This document shows positions 53,536-62,065 of a stretch of DNA of 64,000 nt, piece by piece. Each line of letters starts with the position of its first letter. The first letter of the stretch is position 1. Origin of the DNA: an uncultured Collinsella sp. (GTDB taxonomy: Bacteria > Actinomycetota > Coriobacteriia > Coriobacteriales > Coriobacteriaceae); the NCBI GenBank assembly GCA_902491395.1, contig CABUHO010000001.1, positions 1 through 64,000 of the forward strand, written 5' to 3'. A program made the translations under genes and the position numbers. The notes under the pieces are model-generated. The model made no database searches and had not been told where the DNA came from. It saw only the letters and a list, made by a program, of their open reading frames with translations.

Positions 53536-53639
53536 GGTCCTCCGCTCAAACTGTTCGCAATAATCAATGCATCCATCCTACCCGCCCACGCGGACAGATT
53601 TGCCCCACGCCAACAGATTTCCTCCGTCCCCTAGGGATC

Positions 53640-53667
53640 AAAAAACCGCCCCCGGAGGGACGGTTCT
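53640..53667 (-). terminator. Rho-independent terminator of the TrpR/YerC-like gene
   Basis: Minus-strand stem AACCGTCCC / GGGGCGGTT (one U-G pair) running into TTTTTT. Confidence 0.8.
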
Positions 53668-53691
53668 TCGTAATTCATTGTTGCCGCTGGC

Positions 53692-53991
53692 CTACTCGCC
53701 ATCCTCCAGTTTGATGAGGATCTTGCGATAGCCACCGTACTCGCCATTAAGTGCCTTGGACACACGGCTCACCGTAGTGGACGAAGCGCCGGTGCGGGCC
53801 TGAACCTCAACATAAGGCTCGCCCTCATCCAGATAGCGCGCAACCTGCAGACGTTGCGAAAGATCGCAGATCTCGCGCGGCGTGCAGATATCGGTCAAAA
53901 ACGCTTGGATATCCTTCTCGTCATCCAAAAGACTAAATGCGTGGACCAGCTGCTTGACATCAGGCTTGTCAAACATGTTCTCGATATTCAT
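53692..53991 (-). CDS. YerC/YecD TrpR-related DNA-binding protein
   Basis: 99 aa. Matches the TrpR-like YerC family: LLDDEKDIQAFLTDICTPREICDLSQRLQVARYL, then the helix-turn-helix VQARTGASSTTVSRVSKALN. Family proteins look like the trp repressor but lack the tryptophan-binding loop; their ligand is unclear. Single-gene transcript with a strong terminator. Confidence 0.88.
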   Translation of the reverse strand: MNIENMFDKPDVKQLVHAFSLLDDEKDIQAFLTDICTPREICDLSQRLQVARYLDEGEPYVEVQARTGASSTTVSRVSKALNGEYGGYRKILIKLEDGE

Positions 53992-54313
53992 CGATCACCG
54001 CCAAACCCGCCAAAAGGCATCGAAGTTGATACTGACATCGGGCATCGTTCGCCCGTTCTATGCAATAGGGCAACGCCTGTGGCTTTTGCCCGTAGCAGTT
54101 TAGCACACCACCAAACTAAAGCGACAAAACTCTCTGCCAGCGGCGCGTTTTCTAGGACGAACGCCGTTTTGAAACCGAATGCGCACGCAAGCTCCACGAA
54201 TATCTGAGACAATGGGCGCCCAAACAGGACCGTGCCCCGCACCCATCCAAGTTGCAAAGGCATGTGCCCCTCACGCTCCCTCACCACGCCATGCGCAAGA
54301 AAGGATTCACACC
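53992..54313. other. Gene-free region between the YerC-like and membrane protein genes
   Basis: 322 bases with no supported gene. It contains a possible operator-like dyad (TTTAG-N10-CTAAA around 54097-54118) upstream of the YerC-like gene, and a short GGGC/GCCC stem near 54046. No other signal seen. Confidence 0.4.
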
Positions 54314-54679
54314 ATGCGCTTTATGCTTAACTGGCTCTTTACCTCGATCGCCATCGCGATCGCAACGTTTCTCGTCCCCGGCATCCAGCCCTTCGGTTTT
54401 GCCGAGGCCTGGGTCTGTTTCGCCTTCGTGGGACTGTTCCTGAACATCGTCGATTCGCTCGTCAAGCCGTTCCTGACGGTTATCTCGCTGCCGCTCACGA
54501 TCATTACGCTGGGTATTTTTCAGCTCGTAGTCAACAGCTTTATGCTCGAGCTGGCCAGCTATCTGTCGGTCAATCTGCTGGGCGCGGGTATCTCCATCGC
54601 CAGCTTTGGATCGGCCTTTATGGGCAGCATCCTGGTGTCCATCATGCGCAGCATTCTCGATAGCATCGCCGAGGGCTAA
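54314..54679 (+). CDS. Phage holin family 4 superfamily small membrane protein
   Basis: 121 aa with four hydrophobic segments (MLNWLFTSIAIAIATFLVP, WVCFAFVGLFLNIV, TIITLGIFQLVVNSFMLELASYL, FGSAFMGSILVSIMRSILD). The pattern with VDSLVKPFLTVISLPLTIITLG fits the holin family 4 superfamily, widely chromosomal and not evidence of a prophage. Role unknown. The frame is open further upstream, but the ATG at 54314 has AAAGGA before it. Confidence 0.8.
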   Translation: MRFMLNWLFTSIAIAIATFLVPGIQPFGFAEAWVCFAFVGLFLNIVDSLVKPFLTVISLPLTIITLGIFQLVVNSFMLELASYLSVNLLGAGISIASFGSAFMGSILVSIMRSILDSIAEG

Positions 54680-54720
54680 AACGGCCATTCCGGCCGCGCC
54701 CGTCTCAACAGCCCAAAACG

Positions 54721-54758
54721 AAGGCCGCCCATCGCAAAAATGGGCGGCCTTCTTATTT
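54721..54758 (+). terminator. Rho-independent terminator
   Basis: 12-bp stem AAGGCCGCCCAT/ATGGGCGGCCTT followed by TCTTATTT, 41 bases after the holin-like gene. Confidence 0.85.
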
Positions 54759-54821
54759 GCCAAGTCTCAAAGGGCGAGAGAATCTGCCATTTCCACCCTG
54801 TCCCCACATGGCAGGTGTGGG

Positions 54822-55250
54822 TTAGATGACGTAATCGTAGCCTTCATTGGGAGCGACAAGTTGATCGAGCGTCACACCGTCGAGGTAGTCGTTGATGAGC
54901 TTGTCAAGGTTCTTCCACACGTCGAGCGTGGGGCACTCATCAGATCGCGAGCAACCCTTGCAGTCGCCATCCAGGCAGGCGACCGGCGCCAGGCTGCCCT
55001 CGGTCAGGCGCAAGATCTCGCCCACCGTGTACTGCTCGGGCGGGCGCGTAAGCACGTAGCCGCCGCCCTTGCCGCGCATGCCCGAGAGCATATTGGCGCG
55101 CACGAGCGTCGCCAGAATATTCTCGAGGTACTTCTCCGAAATCCCCTGGCGCGCCGCGATCTCTTTGAGCGGGATGCGACCGGCCGCCTGATGCTCGGCC
55201 AGGTCGACCATAACGCGTAGGGCATATCTGCCCTTTGTGGAAACCAACAT
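54822..55250 (-). CDS. Rrf2 family transcriptional regulator (IscR/CymR-like)
   Basis: 142 aa. Begins MLVSTKGRYALRVMVDLA and has the winged helix RQGISEKYLENILATLVRANMLSGMRGKGGGYVL. A C-terminal cysteine cluster (Cys92, Cys97, Cys100, Cys106) lies where IscR binds [2Fe-2S]. It is divergent from cysK across 253 bases. That placement fits control of cysteine synthesis as for CymR, or of Fe-S status as for IscR. The extra Cys argues for a metal or cluster sensor, which CymR lacks. This is inference from position and family. Confidence 0.88.
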   Translation of the reverse strand: MLVSTKGRYALRVMVDLAEHQAAGRIPLKEIAARQGISEKYLENILATLVRANMLSGMRGKGGGYVLTRPPEQYTVGEILRLTEGSLAPVACLDGDCKGCSRSDECPTLDVWKNLDKLINDYLDGVTLDQLVAPNEGYDYVI

Positions 55251-55367
55251 ATATATAGCTGCCTTTCGGTCTTTTAATTCGTAGAAATTCTAGCCGAAAA
55301 ATTGGTTTTGAAAATACCTATTCCCGTCAAGATGGTTAATCGACTCGTAATAATCTTCTATTTCCTA

Positions 55368-55396
55368 TTGCGTTACTAGGCTTTACTGTCTACTAT
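55368..55396 (+). promoter_or_regulatory. Probable sigma-A-type promoter of cysK
   Basis: TTGCGT (55368-55373), a 17-base spacer and TACTAT (55391-55396), about 107 bases before the start codon. The long leader up to 55503 could hold an Rrf2 site or a leader RNA; no known riboswitch was recognised in it. Confidence 0.65.
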
Positions 55397-55503
55397 GCTT
55401 GCCAACAGCAAAACGAACAACCTATAAGGTTTGTGGGTTTCGCTGCTACACACACCGTAAAACCACACGGTATCCAGTCATTTGAACACTTTGGAGGTTC
55501 ACC

Positions 55504-56442
55504 ATGAGCAATGTTTACACGTCCATCGATCAGCTTATCGGCCACACCCCGCTTCTGGAGCTCACCCACTTCGAGGCCGACGAGGACCTCAAGGCCCGTG
55601 TGCTCGTCAAACTGGAATACTTCAACCCCGCCGGGTCCGTCAAAGACCGCGTCACCAAGAACATGATTGACGAGGCCGAGAAGGCCGGCAAGCTCGTGCG
55701 CGGTGGCGACTACACCATCATCGAGCCCACGAGCGGCAACACCGGCGTCGGCATCGCTTCGGTGGCGGCGGCCCGCGGCTACAAGGTGATCATCACCATG
55801 CCCGAGACCATGTCCGTCGAGCGCCGCAAGCTGATGCAGGCATACGGTGCGCAGCTCGTGCTCACCGACGGCTCCAAAGGCATGAAGGGCGCTATCGCCA
55901 AGGCCGAAGAGTTGCAGAAGGAGACCCCCAACAGCATCATCGCCGGCCAGTTTGTGAACCCCGCGAACCCGGCCATTCACAAGGCCACGACCGGCCCCGA
56001 GATCTGGGACGACACCGACGGCAAGGTCGACATCTTCGTCGCCGGCGTCGGCACCGGCGGCACCGTGACCGGCGTGGGCGAGTTCCTCAAGGAGCAAAAC
56101 CCCGAGATTCAGGTCGTCGCCGTCGAGCCCGCCACCTCCCCGGTGCTCTCCAAGGGCCAGGCCGGCCCGCATAAGATCCAGGGTATCGGTGCCGGCTTTG
56201 TGCCCGACGTCCTCGACACCCAGGTCTACGACGAGATCATCCCCGTCGAGAACGACGACGCCTTTGCCACCGGCCGCGCCGTGGGCCACAAGGAGGGCGT
56301 GCTCGTGGGCATTTCGTCCGGCGCCGCTGTGTGGGCCGCCCTGCAGCTGGCCAAGCGCCCCGAGAACGAGGGCAAGACCATCGTGGCGCTGCTCGCCGAC
56401 ACCGGCGAGCGCTACCTGTCCACGGCACTCTTCCAGGACTAG
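55504..56442 (+). CDS. cysK: Cysteine synthase A (O-acetylserine sulfhydrylase)
   Basis: PLP enzyme that makes cysteine from O-acetylserine and sulfide; 312 aa. Pattern: [12 protein letters not shown] with the Schiff-base Lys in [17 protein letters not shown] (substrate Asn loop), [15 protein letters not shown] (phosphate-binding glycines), [17 protein letters not shown] near the end. A strong ribosome site (GGAGG) precedes the ATG. Monocistronic, divergent from the Rrf2 regulator, and upstream of mnmA, which uses sulfur delivered from cysteine. Confidence 0.97.
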   Translation: MSNVYTSIDQLIGHTPLLELTHFEADEDLKARVLVKLEYFNPAGSVKDRVTKNMIDEAEKAGKLVRGGDYTIIEPTSGNTGVGIASVAAARGYKVIITMPETMSVERRKLMQAYGAQLVLTDGSKGMKGAIAKAEELQKETPNSIIAGQFVNPANPAIHKATTGPEIWDDTDGKVDIFVAGVGTGGTVTGVGEFLKEQNPEIQVVAVEPATSPVLSKGQAGPHKIQGIGAGFVPDVLDTQVYDEIIPVENDDAFATGRAVGHKEGVLVGISSGAAVWAALQLAKRPENEGKTIVALLADTGERYLSTALFQD

Positions 56443-56554
56443 AGCTCTCGTTCTTAGAACGAGTCCAAGGCACGCCGGTCTCCCCTCTCTTCTGGCAGCC
56501 TGAGCTCATCCCAACAGGGTGTCCCACAGGACGCCCGAACTTGCTACAATGTCT

Positions 56555-56593
56555 GCGGCGCGGAACCAGCCTCCCGCGCCGCTTTTCTTTTTT
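56555..56593 (+). terminator. Hairpin plus U-tract in the mnmA leader
   Basis: A 9-bp stem GCGGCGCGG/CCGCGCCGC (56555-56563, 56574-56582) is followed by TTTTCTTTTTT. A TACAAT box ends just upstream (56545-56550), so the hairpin would lie at the very 5' end of an mnmA transcript. It can equally serve as the cysK terminator; leader attenuation of mnmA is the alternative. Confidence 0.7.
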
Positions 56594-56622
56594 GGCCACA
56601 TGCCACCAAGGAGAACCTCCCC

Positions 56623-57723
56623 ATGCACAACAAGCGCGTGCTCGTCGCCATGAGCGGCGGCGTCGATTCCAGCGTGACCGCGTATCTGCTCAAAAGTCAG
56701 GGTTACGAATGTGTCGGTGCCACCATGCGCCTCACCTGCCCCGCGCCCGATCCCACCACGGGCATGAGTAAGGTCGACCGCGACATCGCCGATGCAAAGG
56801 CCGTCGCCGAGCGCCTGGGGATACCCCATCACGTGCTCGACTTGCAGCAAACCTTCGACCGCAACGTTGTCGAGCGTTTTATGAACGCCTACCAGGAGGG
56901 GCTGACGCCCAATCCGTGCATCATCTGCAACCGCCATATTAAGTTTGGCGCGTTGCTGGATGCGGCGCTGGATATGGGCTGCGACTACATCGCCACAGGC
57001 CACTATGCCAAAACGAGCCAGGCGCCCGACGGCACCTGGCAGCTGCATCGCGGCGAGGACCCCAAAAAGGACCAGAGTTACTTTTTGTATTCGCTCACGC
57101 AGGAGCGCCTGGCGCACACGATCTTTCCGCTGGCAGGCCTAGACAAAGAGCGCGACGTGCGCCGCATAGCCGCCGAGCAGGGCTTTACCAACGCCCAGAA
57201 GGCCGAAAGCGAGGACATCTGCTTTATTCCAGACGGTGACTACGCGGGCTATATCGAGCGCCGTTGCGAACATCCCGCTGCACCGGGCGACATTGTGTGG
57301 CGCGACGGCAGCGTGGTCGGGCGCCACAACGGCGCGCTGCGCTACACCATCGGCCAGCGCAAGGGCTTGGGCGTCGCGATGGCGCATCCCGTGTACGTAA
57401 CGGGTGTCGACGCCGTCAACAACACCGTGCATCTGGGCGAGGCAGAGGACCTGACGGCCACGGCGCTCACGGCCAACGACTGGATTTGGAGCGCCCCGGC
57501 CGACCGCATGGAGGCAGAGCTCGATGCCGGCGGCATTCGCGTGGGCGCCAAGTACCGCTACCGTCAGAAAGACCAGGCAGCGACCCTTACGCGCGGCGAA
57601 GACGGGCAAATGTTGCTGACCTTTGACGAGCCGCAACGAGCCATCGCCCCCGGCCAAGCCGTCGTCGTCTATCGCGGCGACGTCGTCCTGGGCGGCGGCA
57701 CCGTTACGGCAGCCATCAAATAG
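56623..57723 (+). CDS. mnmA: tRNA-specific 2-thiouridylase MnmA
   Basis: ATP-dependent 2-thiolation of U34 in Lys, Glu and Gln tRNAs; 366 aa. PP-loop MSGGVDSSVTAYLL, catalytic cysteines in NPCIICNRHIKF and SEDICFIPD, and HYAKTSQ of the family. Has AAGGAG before the ATG. Follows cysK, perhaps not by chance, since both depend on cysteine sulfur. Confidence 0.96.
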   Translation: MHNKRVLVAMSGGVDSSVTAYLLKSQGYECVGATMRLTCPAPDPTTGMSKVDRDIADAKAVAERLGIPHHVLDLQQTFDRNVVERFMNAYQEGLTPNPCIICNRHIKFGALLDAALDMGCDYIATGHYAKTSQAPDGTWQLHRGEDPKKDQSYFLYSLTQERLAHTIFPLAGLDKERDVRRIAAEQGFTNAQKAESEDICFIPDGDYAGYIERRCEHPAAPGDIVWRDGSVVGRHNGALRYTIGQRKGLGVAMAHPVYVTGVDAVNNTVHLGEAEDLTATALTANDWIWSAPADRMEAELDAGGIRVGAKYRYRQKDQAATLTRGEDGQMLLTFDEPQRAIAPGQAVVVYRGDVVLGGGTVTAAIK

Positions 57724-57737
57724 CCCCATCCCCTTTA

Positions 57738-57807
57738 TAAGTTGCGGTGAAATAGGGACTGTTTAAGCGTTTAAAACCGCCAAACAGTCCCTATTTCACC
57801 GCAAGTT
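57738..57807. repeat. REP-like intergenic palindrome, copy 2
   Basis: Arms TTGCGGTGAAATAGGGAC.. (57742 on) and its complement (57782-57804) pair perfectly for ~25 bases around a 17-base loop. It matches the copy at 46672 but with paired changes (GGGAC against CGGAC), so both arms vary together. Lies between the converging mnmA and M42 peptidase genes and could be a two-way terminator. Confidence 0.75.
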
Positions 57808-57859
57808 AGAGAGGACGGCCTCGGTCGGTACCGCCGTGTCAGCCGAGGCCGCTGCATCG

Positions 57860-58888
57860 TTAGCGTTGGACGTAGGCGCGAACCAGCTCGTAGGTATTGC
57901 GCACACCGTCGATGTGGCTGCGCTCGTAGTTGTGGCTCGCGTACACGCCGGGGCCGATCAGACCATGGCGAATGTCGTAACCGGCCGAAAGCGTGGCCTC
58001 GACGTCGGAGCCGTAGTGCGGGTACACATCGATGGCGTAATCGAGCTCCAGCTCGCGCGCGATGTTGGACAGCGTGGTTACCAGGTCGTAGTTGTACGGA
58101 CCACCCGAATCCTTGGCGCAAATCGAAACCATGCGCTCTGTGCAGCCAAGGTCGTCGCCCACGCAACCCATGTCCACGCTGATCATCTCGCGCGTGTCGG
58201 CCGGCACAAAGGCACCGCCGTGGCCAACCTCCTCGTACACGGTAAAGAGCAGCGATACCTTGCGCGAAAGCGTCACCTCGCCGCCAGCAACGGCGCGGGC
58301 CAAACCCAGCAGAATCGACGCCGACAGCTTGTCGTCAAGGAAACGACTCTTGATGTAGCCGCTCTCCGTCACCGTGGTGCGCGGATCCATAGCGATGATG
58401 TCGCCGGTCTGAATACCCAGCTCGAGCACATCGTCCTTGCTGTCAACGTTCTCGTCGAGCAGGATTTCCATGTTCTTCTCGATGGTCTTGACCGGCTCAT
58501 CGGCCACATGCGCCGAAGGCTCGGTATTGAGGACCACGCCCGTGTAGACATTGCCATCGCGCGTGTAAACGGTGCAGTTCTCGCCATCGGCCGTAGACCA
58601 CTGATGCCCGCCGAGCGTCGTGGGGCGCAGGCGACCATTGTCCTTAATGGAGCGCACCATGGCGCCCAGGGTATCGACATGGCTCGCCAGTACGAGCGGC
58701 TCACCCTCGCCACCAAGCTCAACGAGCACGTTACCCTTATTAGAACGCTCGGGCCCAAAGCCCATATCGCGCAGGGTCTCCATCAGATAATCAGTCGCCG
58801 CACGGGTATAGCCCGTAGGCGAAGCAATCGAGGTAAGCGCCTTCAACTGGTCAGTAATATAGGAGAGCGTAGAATCCATCTTGGACAC
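57860..58888 (-). CDS. M42 family metallopeptidase
   Basis: 342 aa. Metal ligands are present: His in ASHVDTLGAM, Asp in SRFLDDKLSA, the catalytic Glu pair in YEEVGHGG, Asp in VDMGCVGDD, and the terminal His in YASHNYERSH. M42 peptidases are dodecameric aminopeptidases, including glutamyl aminopeptidase. The start is set at the GTG 58888, three codons before an ATG, because AGGGTGA lies 5 bases upstream. Cytoplasmic; no signal. Confidence 0.88.
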   Translation of the reverse strand: MSKMDSTLSYITDQLKALTSIASPTGYTRAATDYLMETLRDMGFGPERSNKGNVLVELGGEGEPLVLASHVDTLGAMVRSIKDNGRLRPTTLGGHQWSTADGENCTVYTRDGNVYTGVVLNTEPSAHVADEPVKTIEKNMEILLDENVDSKDDVLELGIQTGDIIAMDPRTTVTESGYIKSRFLDDKLSASILLGLARAVAGGEVTLSRKVSLLFTVYEEVGHGGAFVPADTREMISVDMGCVGDDLGCTERMVSICAKDSGGPYNYDLVTTLSNIARELELDYAIDVYPHYGSDVEATLSAGYDIRHGLIGPGVYASHNYERSHIDGVRNTYELVRAYVQR

Positions 58889-59007
58889 CAAAGTCACCCT
58901 TTCACATCGAATTAAACCCACAGCAACAATACCACCGCGAACCATCTTTTTACCTAGCGAGACAACCCATCGAGCACCCCAAAACAGCGCCCGCCACGAC
59001 AAAGAGC

Positions 59008-59138
59008 CGGCGGGCCCCTGCCCGTTAGCCCCAGAATCTTTCCGCAGGACGGAGGAAGCCCCCGCCGCGCAAAGCGCGCAGCGGGGGCTTCCGACATGTC
59101 CTAGGACGATTCTGGGGCTAACGGGCAGGGACCCGCCG
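59008..59138. other. 131-base nested inverted repeat
   Basis: Outer arms of about 31 bp (59008-59038 and 59108-59138) match with one mismatch. Inside sits a perfect 12-bp stem (59054-59065 with 59081-59092, GGAAGCCCCCGC) with a small CGCG-CGCG loop stem, and GGAC/GTCC partners between. It lies between the alcohol dehydrogenase stop and the peptidase start, both on the minus strand. No U-tract follows, so it is not a simple terminator. It may be an RNase III substrate, a structured RNA or a remnant palindrome. Confidence 0.75.
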
Positions 59139-59145
59139 AACCATG

Positions 59146-60312
59146 TTAGGCAGCCGGGCAGATCTTCTTGAAGAGCTCGATGACGTCGTCGAGCGTCGCC
59201 TCGCGCGGGTTGCCCGGGAAGCAGGCGTCGGCCATGGCGTCCTTGGCCAGGACCTCAATCTCGTCAGCCTTCATGGCTTCGCAGACGTGCGGGATGTTCA
59301 CGTCGGCGGAAAGCTGCTTGACGGCGGCGATAGCGGCGTCGGCAGCCTCGTCGGCGCTCATACCCGTGGTGTCAACGCCCATGGCGACGGCGACCTTGGC
59401 CAGGCGCTCGGCGCAAACCGGCTTGTTGAACTCCATGGCAATCGGCAGCAGCATGGCGCAAGCGACGCCGTGCGGGGTGTCGTAGTGAGCGGACAGGGTG
59501 TGGGCCATGGCGTGGTCGATGCCCAGGCCAACGTTGGAGAAGCCCATGCCGGCGACATACTGGCCAAGAGCCATGCCCTCGCGGCCGGAGCCGGGCTGGC
59601 CGGACTTGGCCTCGGCGACGGAGTCGCGCAGGTTCTCGCTGATCAGCTTGATAGCCTCAAAGTGGAACATGTCGGAGAGCTCCCAGGCACCCTTGGTGGT
59701 GTAGCCCTCGATGGCGTGGGTCAGGGCGTCCATACCGGTGGAGGCGGTGAGGCCGGCGGGCATGGAGGCCATCATGTCGGGGTCGACGACGGCGACCTCG
59801 GGTGCGTCGTTGGTGTCGACGCACACGAACTTGCGGACCTTCTCGGGGTCGGTGATGACGTAGTTGATGGTCACCTCAGCGGCGGTACCGGCGGTCGTCG
59901 GCACGGCGATGGTGAACACAGCGTGGTTCTTGGTGGGAGCAACGCCCTCGAGGCTGCGGACATCGGCGAACTCGGGGTTGTTGATAATGATGCCGATAGC
60001 CTTAGCGGTGTCCATGGAGGAGCCGCCACCGATGGTCACGATAGCGTCAGCCTCGGCAGCCTTAAAGGCCTCAACGCCGTCCTTGACGTTCTGGATGGTG
60101 GGGTTGGGCTTAATCTCGGAGTAGAGGCTCCAAGCGATGCCGGCGGCGTCGAGCTCGTCGGTCACCTTGGCGGTAACGCCAAACTTGACCAGATCGGGGT
60201 CGGAGCAGACGAAGATCTTCTTGTAGCCGCGACGCTGGAGCTCGCCGGGGATCTCCTTAATGGCGCCGGAACCATGGTAAGAAATGGTGTTGAGAACGAA
60301 ACGATTAGCCAT
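59146..60312 (-). CDS. Iron-containing alcohol dehydrogenase (FucO-like)
   Basis: 388 aa, family III iron-activated dehydrogenase. NAD-binding GGGSSMDTAKAIG, metal ligands Asp and His around GMDALTHAIEGY, then GIDHAMAHTLSAHYDTPHG. Best matches are lactaldehyde reductase (1,2-propanediol oxidoreductase) or a related fermentative alcohol dehydrogenase; substrate not decidable here. The N-terminus MANRFVLNTISYHGSGAI is typical of the FucO subgroup. Upstream lie LacI-like sites near its promoter. Confidence 0.9.
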   Translation of the reverse strand: MANRFVLNTISYHGSGAIKEIPGELQRRGYKKIFVCSDPDLVKFGVTAKVTDELDAAGIAWSLYSEIKPNPTIQNVKDGVEAFKAAEADAIVTIGGGSSMDTAKAIGIIINNPEFADVRSLEGVAPTKNHAVFTIAVPTTAGTAAEVTINYVITDPEKVRKFVCVDTNDAPEVAVVDPDMMASMPAGLTASTGMDALTHAIEGYTTKGAWELSDMFHFEAIKLISENLRDSVAEAKSGQPGSGREGMALGQYVAGMGFSNVGLGIDHAMAHTLSAHYDTPHGVACAMLLPIAMEFNKPVCAERLAKVAVAMGVDTTGMSADEAADAAIAAVKQLSADVNIPHVCEAMKADEIEVLAKDAMADACFPGNPREATLDDVIELFKKICPAA

Positions 60313-60355
60313 AAATAGCCTCCCATCGTGTGCGGGGCACCCATTACGCCCCGCG

Positions 60356-60427
60356 CTATAAGTCCCATCCTAACGCTTTTGAAACAAAAAACGCGTGAGA
60401 ACGTCAAAGGTGTTAAAGCGTTTCAAC
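60356..60427 (-). promoter_or_regulatory. Candidate ADH promoter with LacI-type operators
   Basis: Minus-strand -35 TTTCAA (60384-60379) and -10 TTATAG (60361-60356) are 17 bases apart. Site A, AACGCTTTTGAAA (60372-60384), overlaps the -35; site B, GTTAAAGCGTTTCAAC (60412-60427), is a near palindrome with the AAAGCGTTT core typical of LacI-family (cre-like) operators. Suggests catabolite or sugar-dependent control. Confidence 0.35.
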
Positions 60428-60547
60428 AGAATAACGGAGTCCTAGCCCTTCCCTCCCGACAGCAGCGAAGGCTAGATTATAGGAGCAATCGTCCAGAGAA
60501 TACGACCAACTCAGTCTATAAATTGTTTCTGTTTTAGCAATATATGT

Positions 60548-60576
60548 TTGACAATACGTTTATAAATGGATACCTT
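60548..60576 (+). promoter_or_regulatory. Probable promoter of the peptide-maturation cassette
   Basis: TTGACA (60548-60553), 17-base spacer, TACCTT (60571-60576), about 56 bases before the maturase start. It lies at the very beginning of the AT-rich segment. Confidence 0.55.
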
Positions 60577-60632
60577 TTAGTAAACATCTTAGTTCACTAA
60601 ATAACATTAGTGAAATGAAAGAGGCGGTAGAG

Positions 60633-62060
60633 ATGTTAGTTCTACCTATAAAGACCCTCTTGGGCCACTACATTTATGATGCCAATCGAAACGAGATACT
60701 TGCAGTAAGCAAAGATCTCTTCAATTACATCTCAGAAGTCCAGGCAGGCGAAGTTTGCCCCGCCTCCTATAAATCAGACCAAGAATTCCAGTTACTACAA
60801 TCATGTGGCTACTGCTGCGATTCGCCATTGCAGGATATCGCTTATCCATCAATTGACCTTTTGAAAGTTAAGCTGGAAAGAAATTTACGGATGATAACCC
60901 TTCAGCTGACTCAATCTTGCAACTTCCGATGTGATTACTGTATCTATTCCGAAAACTCCTTATACAACAGAACCCACAGTCATAACTCCATGTCTGTTTC
61001 GACGGCTAAACATGCAATCGAATTCTTTGAGATGCACTCGATTGACAACCCAAACCCGGTCGTAGCATTTTATGGAGGAGAACCTCTCCTTCGATTTAGT
61101 GAAATAAAGCTAATTACTCAATATGCAGAACAGGTATTTGAAGGAAAACACATCTCATTTCGAATTACAACCAATTGCTCTCTTCTATCTGAAGATATGG
61201 TTAAATTCTTCTTCGATTCTGGGCATGAATTCTATTTGTTAATCAGTCTTGACGGGCCGCAGCAAATCCATGATAAGTCTAGGCATTACGCTAATGGTAA
61301 GTCCTCATACCAAGCAGTTATAGACAATGTTCATATGATTTTAGACAACCATCCTGAACGCAACAAATATATTCATTTTAATGCCGTAGTCGACACGAAC
61401 AACATCTATAAAACAGTCTCTTCCTTTATAAATGATAAGGATATCGAGGCTTGCGATGTTCAATTCAACTACTTGGAACGCAACGGACGTATCGCCCCCT
61501 ACAATGACAAGTTCTCAAGTCAACTGAATTACGCCTTATTTAAAGCAAGAATTATGGACGAGCGCAAGATCGAAAAAGGAAACCGCAGCGATAGGCTCGC
61601 TTCATATACGCTTGCAAGCATCAACCAAAACATTAAGCGATTTACACCTTCGAACATCCCAACAAAAGCTATACCCGGTGGTCCATGCGAGCCAGGAGTT
61701 ACGCGTCTATTTGTGACAACAGCAGGAGCGCTTCTTCCATGCGAAAGGGTCAGCGAAACAACCAAGGACATGTATATCGGTACATTGGATTCAGGATTTG
61801 ATTAAGGTCAAATTGAAAAGATAATCAACGTTTCAAAGCTGACCAGCGATTCATGTAAAAAATGTTGGGCATTTCAGCTGTGCACTCAATGCATTAAAAG
61901 CGCCGATTGCAAAGGAGTAATTAGCCCTGATTACAAGCGAACAGCATGCGACAACTCAAAACGAATTGCCTTTGATCGACTTAATCAGAAAATACTTCGC
62001 TTTGAGCTTCATAGACACGAAGTGTCCATTACAACGGCTCTTAAAAGGAACAAGCGATAA
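60633..62060 (+). pseudogene. CcpM-like radical SAM peptide maturase, interrupted by an in-frame TAA
   Basis: Radical SAM protein with CNFRCDYC (Cys96, Cys100, Cys103 from the 60633 start), YGGEPLL and SLDGPQQIHD. The N-terminal segment and the C-terminal GGPCEPGVTRLFVTTAGALLPCERV match the Cys-rich peptide maturase type (CcpM). Translation reaches TAA at 61803-61805. In the same frame 84 more codons continue to TAA at 62058, and they hold SCKKCWAFQLCTQC and two more cysteines, exactly the auxiliary cluster ligands expected of such enzymes. So one base change (a Tyr codon to TAA would be natural after GFD) appears to have cut the gene; readthrough or a sequence error are alternatives. The start at 60633 is preferred over 60615 because AAAGAGG lies 8 bases upstream. 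Confidence 0.75.
61803..61805 (+). other. In-frame stop codon inside the maturase gene
   Basis: TAA between GGATTTGAT and GGTCAAATT. The flanking frame is open on both sides, with no insertion or deletion needed to join the two halves. Confidence 0.85.
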
Positions 62061-62065
62061 AAATC

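Noticed and set aside
54314..54679. Prophage lysis gene
   Set aside because: Holin family 4 superfamily proteins are common chromosomal genes; no other phage gene nearby.
60615..60632. Earlier ATG of the maturase at 60615
   Set aside because: No ribosome site before it; AAAGAGG is placed for the ATG at 60633.
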